The position numbers were made by a program, and so were the translations under genes. A DNA stretch of 64,000 nt, from the NCBI RefSeq assembly GCF_006345825.1, contig NZ_VCIX01000092.1, positions 186,001 to 250,000 of the forward strand. The letters are read 5' to 3'. Shown here piece by piece: positions 17,456 to 26,337 of the stretch (the stretch's first letter is position 1; each line of letters begins with the position of its first letter). The stretch is from Paenibacillus paridis. Lineage in GTDB: Bacteria; Bacillota; Bacilli; Paenibacillales; Paenibacillaceae. A model generated the notes under the pieces. It did no database searches. It had not been told where the DNA came from and saw only the letters and a list, made by a program, of their open reading frames with translations.

Positions 17456-20400
17456 AATCATCGAGAGCCTGGAGCAAATGTCGAAGGAACGGCGCATCCT
17501 GCTCGCGCTGAAGGCCAAGCAGCAAAAGGCAAAGGCGGAAGCAGATTCGTCGGCCATTCCGAAGCTGCCCCGCGAGCCGGGACCGAACCGATTTCCGTTA
17601 TCTTTTCCGCAGCACCGGATCATGTTTTTCGAAGAGCTTATGCCTGGCACCGACCGCTACAATTTCGCTAACGGCTATACGTTGATCGGCGAGTTGGACG
17701 TCGCGGCCTTGCATATGACCTTGAATGAAATCGTCAAGCGGCACGAAATCATGCGCGCCGTCATCGCCTACGAAAACGACGAATATGTACAGATCATTGC
17801 TCCGGAGCTGACGATCGATCTGCCGGTCGTTGTCATGGATGACGAAACCAAGGTTTACGAGCGGATGGAGAAAGAAGCAACGGTGCCGTACGATTTTCTG
17901 AACGGGCCGCTCGTCAAGGCTATGCTTTTTCGCATGGGGGCAAGCAAACACGTCCTCGTCTGGATGACGCATCATTTGATATACGACGGCTGGTCGGCGG
18001 ACGTGTTCGACGAGGAGCTTGCGGCGATCTACCGCGGCATCACGACGGGCGAAACGCCAAATCTTCCGGAGCTGAGCATTCAATATCCGGATTTTGCTGT
18101 TTGGCAAAGGGAATGGATGAGGGGAAAGGAGCACGAGAACCAGCTGCGTTATTGGATGGAAAAGCTGACGCCTCCCCCGGCGACCTTGGACTTGCCGACC
18201 GACTATCCGCGGCCATCGATCCAGGTGGAGCGAAAAACAGGCTTTTTCAGCCTTCGACTGGCTGCGTCGTTCTCCGAGCGAATCCGGGAAAGGGGCAAAG
18301 GGCTCGGATGCACGCCGTTTGTTCTTTTGCTGGCCGTCTATAAGGTGTTGCTTGCAAGCTACAACGGAAAAAACGAAATTGTAGTGGGCACGCCCATGGC
18401 CAATCGCGGAAAGAGGGAAATCGAAAAGCTGGCCGGTTTTTTCGCCAATACGCTTGCCCTCCGTTCCTCCGTCGATATGACGGGAACCTTCCGCGACTTC
18501 ATGCTCTCGGTGCGCGATACGGTTATGGAAGCCAACGACCATCAGGATTTGCCGTTCGACCGTATCGTGGAAGTGATGAATCCGGAGCGAGTCAACGGAC
18601 ATTCCCTGTTTTTCGACACGATGTTTCTATTCGAGCGCCACGGCCAGGCGATGGTGAATTTGCCCGGCCTGGAAATATTGCCGTTTGTGGGGGATCGGAC
18701 GCGGGGCGGCGTGCTGGATTTGACGATGACGATATTCGAAAATATCCGGTCCGGCATGGAAGTTACGCTGACGTACAGACCCGACTTGTTCCGCGAGTCG
18801 ACGATCTCTCGAATGGCGGAGCATTACGTGACGATCCTGGAGCGGGTTTTGGAAGACGCCGAGCTGCCGCTATATGCCGCCGCGGCATTGTCCGAGCCGG
18901 AAATGGAAAAGGTTCTGACTGAATGGAACGCCTCGCGGTCGCCGGTGTCCGATGCGCTGCCCCATCTCTTGGCGGAGCGCCAGGCGGAGTTGACGCCGGA
19001 AGCCGCCGCGGTTTACGGCGAAGGCGGAACGCTGACTTATCGCGAGCTGAATGAACGGGCTAATCGCCTGGCTCATTACCTGAGGGAACGGAAGGTGGGA
19101 CGCAACGAGACGGTGGGGCTCTTTATGGAGCGCAACGCCGACATCATCGTTGGCATGCTCGGTATTCTAAAGGCGGGAGGCGCCTATGTGCCGCTGGATC
19201 CCAAATTGCCGGGCGAACGCTTGCGGCTGATCGCGCGGGAGGCGGAGGTGTCGGTCATTGTGACCGAAGAAGCCATGGCCGCATCCGCTTTTTGGATAGA
19301 GGATACGGAAGCCGCGCCTACGGGCTATGGGATTGTGTCGCTTGACGGGGAGCGGGACGCCATTGACCGCGAAGGGAGCCATAATCCGTCAATCATCGCG
19401 AGGCCGGACGACTTGATGTATGTGCTGTTCACTTCGGGATCAACGGGCAAGCCCAAAGGGGTGGCGGTAACACATCGCAACTACTCCAATTACCTCGAAG
19501 GGATTACGGGAAGGCTTGCTTTGGGGAAAGGCTTGCACTATGCCATCGTTAGCACGCTGGCGGCCGATCTCGGCACGCCGATGATCTGGTGCGCGTTTGC
19601 CACGGGAGGCGCTTTGCACGTCATCCCGTACGAGCGGGCTGCCGATCCCGACGCGTTTGCGGCTTATTGCGAAGCGAATCCGATCGACGTCATGAAGATC
19701 GTCCCGAGCCATATGGAGGCGCTGCTTGGCGTAGCGGTCCCCGCAGCCGTCGTGCCTCGCGAGGTTTTGATATTGGCGGGCGAAGCCTCGCATTGGGGAA
19801 CCGTCGCCACGATTCGCCGCCTGCGGCCGGAGTGTCGGATTCAGAATCATTACGGTCCCACGGAAACGACCGTATCCGTTCTGGCTTACGATGTCCCTTA
19901 TGAGGTGGGCGAGCAGGATCACCATGCGGTGCTTCCGCTGGGACGCCCGATTCCGAACGTGCCGGTATACGTGTTGAATGCTTATCTTCAGCCGGTGCCG
20001 CCAGGTGCCATCGGCGAATTGTACATCGGCGGAAGCGCCGTCACGAGGGGGTATTACGGCAGGCCGGACTTGACGGCGGAACGGTTTGTGCCGGACCACC
20101 TTACCGGCAGGTCCGGCGCCCTTATGTACCGGACTGGCGATCTTGTCCGCCACTTGCCAAGCGGGATTATCCAATTTATTGGGCGAATGGACCAGCAGGT
20201 CAAAATTCGCGGTTACCGGGTGGAGACGGGGGAAATCGAGCAGGCGCTGCTTCAGGCCGAAGGCGTGCGCGACGCCGTGGTGGTTGTGCGCGAGGACGAG
20301 CCAGGCGATAAACGGCTGGTTGCCTATTTGGTGCCCGCGCAGCGTTCGGCGGATGACCCCGAGCCAGGGGAAACGACGGGCACGCGGCTTGACGGAAGCA

Positions 20401-23012
20401 TAATACGCAAGCAGCTCAAGAGTATTTTGCCCGAATACATGCTTCCGTCGGCCTTTGTTGAAATGGATCGCTTGCCGTTGAACGGCAACGGAAAGTTGGA
20501 TCGTGCGCTGTTGCCTGCCCCAAGCGCCGACAACCGCGCAGGAGAAAGCCAATACGCGCCGCCGCAGACGAAGGAAGAGCGGGAAATCGCCGGGGTTTGG
20601 CAGGAGGTGCTCGGCTTGGAGGGAATAGGCGTCGATAACGACTTTTTTGATCTGGGCGGCGATTCGTTCAAGGCGATCAAGGTCGTGCGCAAGATGGGCA
20701 GCGCGTTCGGGGTCATGGACTTGTTTCAATACTCCACCGTGCGGGAGCTGGCCGAGCATCTGGCGTCCGGAACGAAGCGAGGCGACGACCTGCTCATTGA
20801 ATTCAAGAAGGCCTCCACCATCGGAGGCAAAACGGTGACGCTGGTTTGCGTGCCGTATGGCGGGGGCAGCGCTATCACCTTTCAACCGCTTGCCAAGGCG
20901 CTGCCCGCTAACTTTGCGCTGCATGCGGTAGAACTACCTGGCCATGATTTCAGCCGACCTGAACAGCTCCAGGCGAGTCTGGAGGAGACGGCTTCCCGGA
21001 TCGCCGAAGAAATCCGCAGCAAGGCGAAGGGAGAAGTGTATCTCTACGGACACTGCCTGGGCGGAGCGATGGTTTTGCGTACCGCGTTTATGCTGCAGGA
21101 GAGCGGTTACGATGTGAACGGCGTTTTTATGGCGGGTACTTTTCCCGGAGCTCGTCTACCATTCAAGCTGACGGAATGGTGGCATACTCTGTTCCCTCGC
21201 GAGAAGTGGACGTCCGACAAGTTCGCCCGCGACATGCTGCGCGCCTTCGGCGGGTTCGACGACGAAATCTCTACGGCTGAGCAAAAATTCGCGCTTCGCA
21301 ACATGCGTCACGACGCGCGCGAAGCCGAGGACTATTACACGACACTGTTTGCGCTGCCGGAGAGGCCTAAGCTGAAGGCGCCAGTGTCGTGCATCGTGGG
21401 CAGTGCTGACCGGATGACCGAATTTTACGAGGAGCGGTACGAGGAATGGCGGGATTTCAGCCATGATGTGCGTTTGCATGTGGTGGAGCGTGCCGGCCAC
21501 TACTTCCATAAGCATCAGGCCGATCACGTTGCCAAAATTATGTCGCAACAAATCCGCCGATGGGACGAAGAAAAGGAAGACGCGCCGATTCGGAGAACGG
21601 AGCGGCTTACGGACTCCGAGGGGCTGAGTGCCGCGGCCGCACCGGTTAGGGATCAAGCGGCGAAGGACGTGCAGCCAAGCGTCAAATCGTTTCTGCTGGT
21701 GACGCTGTGTCTGATCATCGCAACGATCGGCACGTCGCTGACCGGCTTCGCACTGGGGATTTGGGTATACGGTCGGACGGGCTCGATTGCGGATTACGCG
21801 ACGATATCGCTGTACGCCATCTTGCCGACCTTGCTGCTGCTCCCCATTGCCGGTGCGGTAGTGGACCGTTACGACAGACGGAAGGTTATGCTTGCGGGCC
21901 AAATGCTGGCACTTTGTTCCGTTATTTTCATCGCCACGATGATTTATCTGGATGCGCTTTCGTTGTGGGCCATTTACTTGGCGGCGGGTCTGGGGTCTAT
22001 TGCAAACGCCTTTACGATGCCGGCGTATCAGGCGGCCACTGCGCAGCTTATTCCTAAGAGGTATTTGGGACACGCCAACGGATTGGGACAGCTCGTCATG
22101 TCGCTGAACGGGATTATGGCTCCCGCGATGGGCGGAGCTTTGGTGGTTTTGGTCGGCTTGCAGCGCATCGTCTTGATCGATCTTGTGCTGTTGAGCGGAT
22201 CCATTCTCATTTTGTCCCTGCTCCGTTTCCCGAACCTGATGTTCAAAAAACGGGAGGAGCCGATGATTAAGGAAATCATCGGGGGCTGGAAATACATCGT
22301 TAACCGTAAGAGCCTGGTCGCGATGGTTGTTTTTTTCATTGTCGTCAACTTCTTCATGAGCTTGTACAACGTTTTGACCACGCCCTTTCTCATGCAGTTC
22401 ATGACAGCGGACAAGGTTGGTTTGGTCATCGCCTTTGAAGGAGCGGGACTTCTGATCGGTTCGATTCTGATGACGATTTGGGGCGGATTCGACCGAAGAG
22501 CGGACGGCATGGTTGGCTTCGTCATGCTGACGGGACTGTCGATCGCGGTCGTAGGCATCTATCCTTCGCTCGCTACGGCAGCCGTCGGGCTGTTTGGCTT
22601 TGGTATGGCGCTTGCGCTCATCAACACGCATTGGTTGGCGCTCATTCAGACAAAGGTCGGACTGGAGCTTCAGGGACGCGTTCTGGCCACGAATCAGGTC
22701 ATGGCCTTTAGCATGAGACCGCTCAGTTTCCTTTTGGCAGGTCCGCTCGTCGCATCCGTATTCGCGCCTCTTGCGTCGTCGTTGCCAAGGGGCATTTCCG
22801 AAGCTGGATTGTTCGGCCCCGCCGGCGGAATGGGCTTGCTGATTACGGGGATAGGACTGATCTTGTTCATTTGGGCCGTAATGGGAATGAGTTATCCCCA
22901 GCTTCGCCACATGGAGACGATATTGCCGGATGCCGTGCCTGACGCGTTTATCATCCGGGACAAGGATCAATTGCAGAACCGTGCCGATCGTCAAATGGGC
23001 GTCGGAGCGTAA
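17448..23012 (+). CDS. NRPS module C-A-PCP-TE fused to MFS transporter
   Basis: A giant fusion of 1854 residues from ATG 17448. The frame is open further upstream, but that part overlaps the glycosyltransferase; AAAGGGGG and the 8-base overlap favour 17448. The order is: condensation domain (~45-460, active HHLIYDG at 175-181); adenylation domain (~505-1010, FTSGSTGKPKG near 660, pocket roughly D-L-T/P-K-I-A-H-V-S-K, close to Asn/Asp-type codes); PCP (DLGGDSFK near 1070); thioesterase (~1125-1370); and a 10-12 helix MFS permease (~1410-1830, motif A-like DRYDRRKVM). The thioesterase nucleophile motif is GHCLGG with Cys1203 where Ser is usual, and its His is in AGHYFH. The fused exporter suggests direct release of the product through the membrane. 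Confidence 0.9.
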   Translation: MSKIIESLEQMSKERRILLALKAKQQKAKAEADSSAIPKLPREPGPNRFPLSFPQHRIMFFEELMPGTDRYNFANGYTLIGELDVAALHMTLNEIVKRHEIMRAVIAYENDEYVQIIAPELTIDLPVVVMDDETKVYERMEKEATVPYDFLNGPLVKAMLFRMGASKHVLVWMTHHLIYDGWSADVFDEELAAIYRGITTGETPNLPELSIQYPDFAVWQREWMRGKEHENQLRYWMEKLTPPPATLDLPTDYPRPSIQVERKTGFFSLRLAASFSERIRERGKGLGCTPFVLLLAVYKVLLASYNGKNEIVVGTPMANRGKREIEKLAGFFANTLALRSSVDMTGTFRDFMLSVRDTVMEANDHQDLPFDRIVEVMNPERVNGHSLFFDTMFLFERHGQAMVNLPGLEILPFVGDRTRGGVLDLTMTIFENIRSGMEVTLTYRPDLFRESTISRMAEHYVTILERVLEDAELPLYAAAALSEPEMEKVLTEWNASRSPVSDALPHLLAERQAELTPEAAAVYGEGGTLTYRELNERANRLAHYLRERKVGRNETVGLFMERNADIIVGMLGILKAGGAYVPLDPKLPGERLRLIAREAEVSVIVTEEAMAASAFWIEDTEAAPTGYGIVSLDGERDAIDREGSHNPSIIARPDDLMYVLFTSGSTGKPKGVAVTHRNYSNYLEGITGRLALGKGLHYAIVSTLAADLGTPMIWCAFATGGALHVIPYERAADPDAFAAYCEANPIDVMKIVPSHMEALLGVAVPAAVVPREVLILAGEASHWGTVATIRRLRPECRIQNHYGPTETTVSVLAYDVPYEVGEQDHHAVLPLGRPIPNVPVYVLNAYLQPVPPGAIGELYIGGSAVTRGYYGRPDLTAERFVPDHLTGRSGALMYRTGDLVRHLPSGIIQFIGRMDQQVKIRGYRVETGEIEQALLQAEGVRDAVVVVREDEPGDKRLVAYLVPAQRSADDPEPGETTGTRLDGSIIRKQLKSILPEYMLPSAFVEMDRLPLNGNGKLDRALLPAPSADNRAGESQYAPPQTKEEREIAGVWQEVLGLEGIGVDNDFFDLGGDSFKAIKVVRKMGSAFGVMDLFQYSTVRELAEHLASGTKRGDDLLIEFKKASTIGGKTVTLVCVPYGGGSAITFQPLAKALPANFALHAVELPGHDFSRPEQLQASLEETASRIAEEIRSKAKGEVYLYGHCLGGAMVLRTAFMLQESGYDVNGVFMAGTFPGARLPFKLTEWWHTLFPREKWTSDKFARDMLRAFGGFDDEISTAEQKFALRNMRHDAREAEDYYTTLFALPERPKLKAPVSCIVGSADRMTEFYEERYEEWRDFSHDVRLHVVERAGHYFHKHQADHVAKIMSQQIRRWDEEKEDAPIRRTERLTDSEGLSAAAAPVRDQAAKDVQPSVKSFLLVTLCLIIATIGTSLTGFALGIWVYGRTGSIADYATISLYAILPTLLLLPIAGAVVDRYDRRKVMLAGQMLALCSVIFIATMIYLDALSLWAIYLAAGLGSIANAFTMPAYQAATAQLIPKRYLGHANGLGQLVMSLNGIMAPAMGGALVVLVGLQRIVLIDLVLLSGSILILSLLRFPNLMFKKREEPMIKEIIGGWKYIVNRKSLVAMVVFFIVVNFFMSLYNVLTTPFLMQFMTADKVGLVIAFEGAGLLIGSILMTIWGGFDRRADGMVGFVMLTGLSIAVVGIYPSLATAAVGLFGFGMALALINTHWLALIQTKVGLELQGRVLATNQVMAFSMRPLSFLLAGPLVASVFAPLASSLPRGISEAGLFGPAGGMGLLITGIGLILFIWAVMGMSYPQLRHMETILPDAVPDAFIIRDKDQLQNRADRQMGVGA

Positions 23013-23035
23013 AAATAATGGAGGAGGTTAAGCGT

Positions 23036-23242
23036 ATGGTCGATGGAACAATTGAAATGAAGCAAGAGTCTCATTACAAGGTCGTCGTCAACGAGGAGGA
23101 GCAATACGCCCTGTGGCCGCTCGCCATGGCGAACCCGGCTGGTTGGAGCGATGCAGGTAAAACCGGCACGAAGGAAGAGTGCATGACTTACGTCAATGAA
23201 GTCTGGAGCGATCTGACGCCGCGCAGCCTTCGGCTGACATGA
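23036..23242 (+). CDS. MbtH-like protein
   Basis: Small NRPS chaperone of 68 residues that activates adenylation domains. The family signature is complete: YKVVVNEEEQYALWP, NPAGWSDAGKTGTKEEC, YVNEVWSDLTPRSLR. ATG 23036 is preferred over ATG 23018 because GGAGGAGG lies at 23020-23027. It overlaps the following gene by 4 bases (ATGA), so it is translated together with the Sfp-type gene. Confidence 0.95.
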   Translation: MVDGTIEMKQESHYKVVVNEEEQYALWPLAMANPAGWSDAGKTGTKEECMTYVNEVWSDLTPRSLRLT

Positions 23243-24018
23243 GAACGACCCCGGCAATCTACGCGGTACGGATGAATCCCCAGAACACGCAGCAGGACTG
23301 CGAGCGCATAGCACGCTGGGCTTCGCTCGTGCCGGAGGACAGAGCGCTCCGCGTCTCCCAGTTCCATCATTGGCAGGATCAATGGCGATCGCTTGCCGGC
23401 GATATGTTGGTCCGGTATGTGCTGCGCGTTCAATTCGGGCTGGTTGCCGCAAGGCTTCAGTTTGTTAAAAACGCGTATAATAAGCCTTATCTCCGTGGAA
23501 ACGAGGTGCAATTCAACATATCCCATTCCGGGGCATGGACGGTTGCGGCGTTTCATACGGAGTCCATCGGCATCGATATCGAGGTAATCGGAAAGGCGGA
23601 TATGGAGCTTGCGCGCGCCATGTTCGCCACCAGCGAATACGAGGCATTGAGCAACCATTCCGCGGAAGGCCGGGACCGGCTGTTTTATCGGATCTGGACA
23701 GCCAAAGAAAGCTGTATAAAGGCGGTGGGCAAAGGTTTGTCGATCCCGCTGGACTCGTTCAGCGTAGTGCAGGAGGGAAGCGTCTCCCTTCCTGGCACGG
23801 TCGCCGAAGCGGCGGGAGCGGAAAATATGGGCGCGGAAGCCGTGGGGGCCTCAGCCCCTCCGATGCTTCGATCCGCCGTGAAAGGCCAAACGCCGGAGTT
23901 ATGCGGCTGGCATTTACGACAGTTCGAGCTGGAACCGGACTATATGCTGACGGTGTGTTCCGCTACCGATTGCTGGCCTAGCCGTATATTTGTGGTGAAT
24001 GCGGACAGATTGCATTAA
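23239..24018 (+). CDS. 4'-phosphopantetheinyl transferase, Sfp type
   Basis: A 259-residue enzyme that installs phosphopantetheine from CoA on the carrier domains of the two NRPS proteins. Signature motifs are present: FNISHSG, GIDIEVI (metal-binding Asp and Glu) and FYRIWTAKESCIKAVGKGL. It is the last gene of the cluster and overlaps the MbtH gene. Having a dedicated Sfp enzyme makes the cluster independent of the host's copy. A Gly/Ala-rich stretch around residues 190-210 is an insertion relative to shorter members. Confidence 0.92.
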   Translation: MRTTPAIYAVRMNPQNTQQDCERIARWASLVPEDRALRVSQFHHWQDQWRSLAGDMLVRYVLRVQFGLVAARLQFVKNAYNKPYLRGNEVQFNISHSGAWTVAAFHTESIGIDIEVIGKADMELARAMFATSEYEALSNHSAEGRDRLFYRIWTAKESCIKAVGKGLSIPLDSFSVVQEGSVSLPGTVAEAAGAENMGAEAVGASAPPMLRSAVKGQTPELCGWHLRQFELEPDYMLTVCSATDCWPSRIFVVNADRLH

Positions 24019-24382
24019 CAATTGACGGTCCAATTTGGCCGCAATGCTGACTATGCTGTATTTGATCTCTTCTGTCGAGCCCGCGACAACAACCTAATGC
24101 TCCGCGGATGGCGGGAGGACGGTCGGATACAGCAAGAGGTACAAAATCAGCAGGAGCAGGCGTACGTGGAGAAACGGTGGTGGAGACAACAGATCCTTTA
24201 CAATTGGCTTTGTAGTGTCTCCTTCGTTTCTCGAGTAGCCTCAATGGTTGAAAATAGTGGTGCCGATGGAGAAATTGTAATGGAAGCTGATTGGAAGCGA
24301 ATAAAACCATACACTTCTGCATTGCCAGAATGGAGACTAAGTATCGAGCGAACGCTTATAGCGAGAAATAAATAAAGGGAAT
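24019..24382 (+). other. region after NRPS cluster with doubtful ORF
   Basis: An open frame (TTG 24022 to 24375, 117 codons) has unusual composition, no RBS and no recognised family; it may be debris. Nothing else is seen before the terminator at 24383. Confidence 0.3.
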
Positions 24383-24418
24383 AAACCGATCCAGCGCTCA
24401 GGCTGATATCGGTTTTTT
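24383..24418 (+). terminator. terminator closing the NRPS segment
   Basis: AACCGAT and ATCGGTT pair with an inner CAGC/GCTG stem, followed by TTTTTT. It ends immediately before the element-end sequence at 24419. Confidence 0.75.
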
Positions 24419-24442
24419 ACATGGGCTTGTGTCCATAATGTC
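24419..24442 (+). repeat. conserved element-end sequence before truncated sigK copy 4
   Basis: ACATGGGC, TTGTGTCCATAATGTC, then sigK homology. Slightly diverged from the version before copies 2 and 3. Confidence 0.6.
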
Positions 24443-24901
24443 AAAAAATTCGACAATACCGAGGAAGATTTAGAGGATCTAATCTCCATCGGCACGATTG
24501 GATTAATCAAAGCGATCGAGAGCTTTTAGACCGGGAAAGGCACGAAGCTCGCGACGTTCGCGGCTCGCTGTATTGAGAACGAAATACTTATGCATCTGCG
24601 TTCTTTGAAAAAGACGTGCAAGGACGTATCGCTGCACGATCCGATTGGCACGGAGGCTGATGATATCGTGGATAAGGTGCAGCTGAAGATTGAGAAGAGC
24701 AAGATTTAAAAAAATCTTGATATATTGGATGACCGTGAGAAGGAAGTTGTCATCGGACGCTTCGGGCTGGAGCATGGCGGGGATGAGCGGACGTAGCGGG
24801 AGATTGCGAAGGAGCTGGGGATTTCGCGCAGTTATGTTTCGCGGATTGAGAAGAGGGCGTTGATGAGGCTTTATCATGAGTTTTATAAGGCGAAGCGGTA
24901 A
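24434..24901 (+). pseudogene. truncated, stop-containing sigK copy 4
   Basis: Starts [15 protein letters not shown] and runs to the normal C terminus (YHEFYKAKR), but has three in-frame stops (after AIESF, in KSKI-stop, and in ERT-stop) and lacks the ~15 codons [15 protein letters not shown]. It is clearly non-functional. The 1.2 kb after it is homologous to that after copy 5. Confidence 0.85.
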
Positions 24902-24980
24902 GACTGATTTAAGCTCATACAGAACATCCGATTTTATTGATTGTTTGTAATAGGGAAACGAGATCTTATTTCAATAAATG

Positions 24981-25013
24981 AAACCAAATGGCAGAGATGT
25001 CGTTTGGTTTTTT
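24981..25013 (+). terminator. terminator after sigK copy 4
   Basis: AAACCAAA and TTTGGTTT flank a ~15-base loop and are followed by a T run. The same structure follows copy 5 at 31068. Confidence 0.7.
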
Positions 25014-25486
25014 ACTGTTTACTTACTCGATACATGTGCAGTGCTGTGTGTCGCTCGAAAGGAAGTAGTAGTTTGGAAACTCATTTACCTGTTTATTTAA
25101 GAAAAGTGTATTTAGCATTCGGGTTTCTGTGTTTGTGATGGCCAACCGAGTCGAACGAAAGAAGTGGAGGCTAAGGGGCCCCATCAGTGAGATGATTGTT
25201 CAGCGTATGGTTTATCTTATGGTTGGGCTGGTCCACGAAACTGACCAGGCCAATCCGGAGAGAAATGTTACGATTCAGGGAAAAGATATATTCTGGTTGC
25301 CGTTGATGTGGTGAAAGCGCGAACACTTTTTATATATGGCGCAATCTATCAATCTAAATTAGAAGTAATACTTGGTAGGCTTTTGACGAAGAAGAGTTAG
25401 CTGTCATGGGAGATAGTAGTTGCATCTGGATATTTGGACCAAGGCATCGTTGCATGTGACGACATTTGTAATTAGGGGGTAATGGC

Positions 25487-25870
25487 GTGAATGTAAAATC
25501 CGTGCAGCCGGTCAGTGATTATTTCAAAGCAATGCAGTAATTTAAGGACACTCGCGCTACGAAGGGTCAGTCGCATTTGGCATCTGTTCGAAATATACTC
25601 ATGCTGGGCAAGAAGCTGCGCACCGATGATATGGACTACTTACAGCGACATGATTACAGTCTTTATGATCAAGTAATGAGCATCTCGATGGAACGCTAAG
25701 CGTATGAGGACGCATTGCAACATAGTCGGAGCAAAGCGGATGCAGATTGCCAGACAACTAAAGATGAGTGGTTCCGAGGAGCTGTTGATGCGTTTGAACA
25801 CGATTAAAGAAGCCCATCGCTAGTTCATACGATCGAGCAAGTATGCCTCACTGAGGTCAGATGGGGCGTA
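25487..25870 (+). pseudogene. decayed copy of the 133-aa repeat-borne ORF
   Basis: Begins GTG-AAT-GTA like the gene at 31558 but has a TAA in place of the Gln codon after KAMQ, a further TAA in MERstop, a ~20-base deletion in the Lys/Tyr-rich centre, and TCA in place of the original stop. Not functional. Confidence 0.8.
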
Positions 25871-26281
25871 ACCGCCAGTATTGTAACGGATGATAAAACA
25901 AGCAATAAGAAGCGTGATTAAGCAGCGACCATATAGGAGCGAATCAGGCTTTCGAAGTTGAAGATATATGTTTTATATTGTGAAATGTTAGTGTTTGTAA
26001 AGAGCAGGTTGCTAACCTTAATCGACAGGAGGAGTGCGCGAATAAACGTTAGTGGAAGCAGTAACGGTTATTCTGAACAGGCTGACGCCAATGAAAAAGT
26101 AAGTTCTAAGGGCACACGAAACGAGCGCAAGCGGCTGTCGAATTCATTCATACGCTACATCAGCTTGTAGTAATCGAATGAGTGATATCAGTTCAGCTTC
26201 AGGGTACCCCTCGATGATTTTTCAATTGTTGTGTGTTTAGCAGCATCAGACCGGAGATTTTCTTTTTAAAATAGAAGGAGA

Positions 26282-26325
26282 CCCTTCCGGTTGGATATTG
26301 TCCAGCCGGAAGGGCCCGCATTTTT
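26282..26325. terminator. strong bidirectional terminator
   Basis: CCCTTCCGG and CCGGAAGGG form the outer stem, extended by TTGGA/TCCAG-like pairing. T-rich runs follow on both strands. It lies 13 bases past the stop of the minus-strand SLH gene. Confidence 0.85.
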
Positions 26326-26337
26326 CTGTTTACGCTT

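Larger units (their letters stand above)
24902..26117 (+). repeat. ~1.2 kb direct repeat, decayed copy
   Basis: Near-identical to 30989-32128 over most of its length, including the terminator, the MVGLVHETD-type fragment, the 133-residue ORF and the final inverted repeat. This copy carries stops and small deletions in the ORF and a ~100-bp insertion near 25930-26030, so it is the older or less constrained one. Confidence 0.85.

Noticed and set aside
19440-20924. 494-codon minus-strand ORF opposite the adenylation domain
   Set aside because: Same shadow effect; no RBS or family features.
21156-22994. 612-codon minus-strand ORF opposite the MFS part of the NRPS
   Set aside because: Shadow frame caused by GC-rich codon bias; the composition (Arg/His/Gln-rich, no motifs) is non-protein-like and the plus strand is clearly coding.
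24022-24375. 117-codon ORF after the Sfp gene
   Set aside because: TTG start without RBS, odd composition, no family; kept only as doubtful region.
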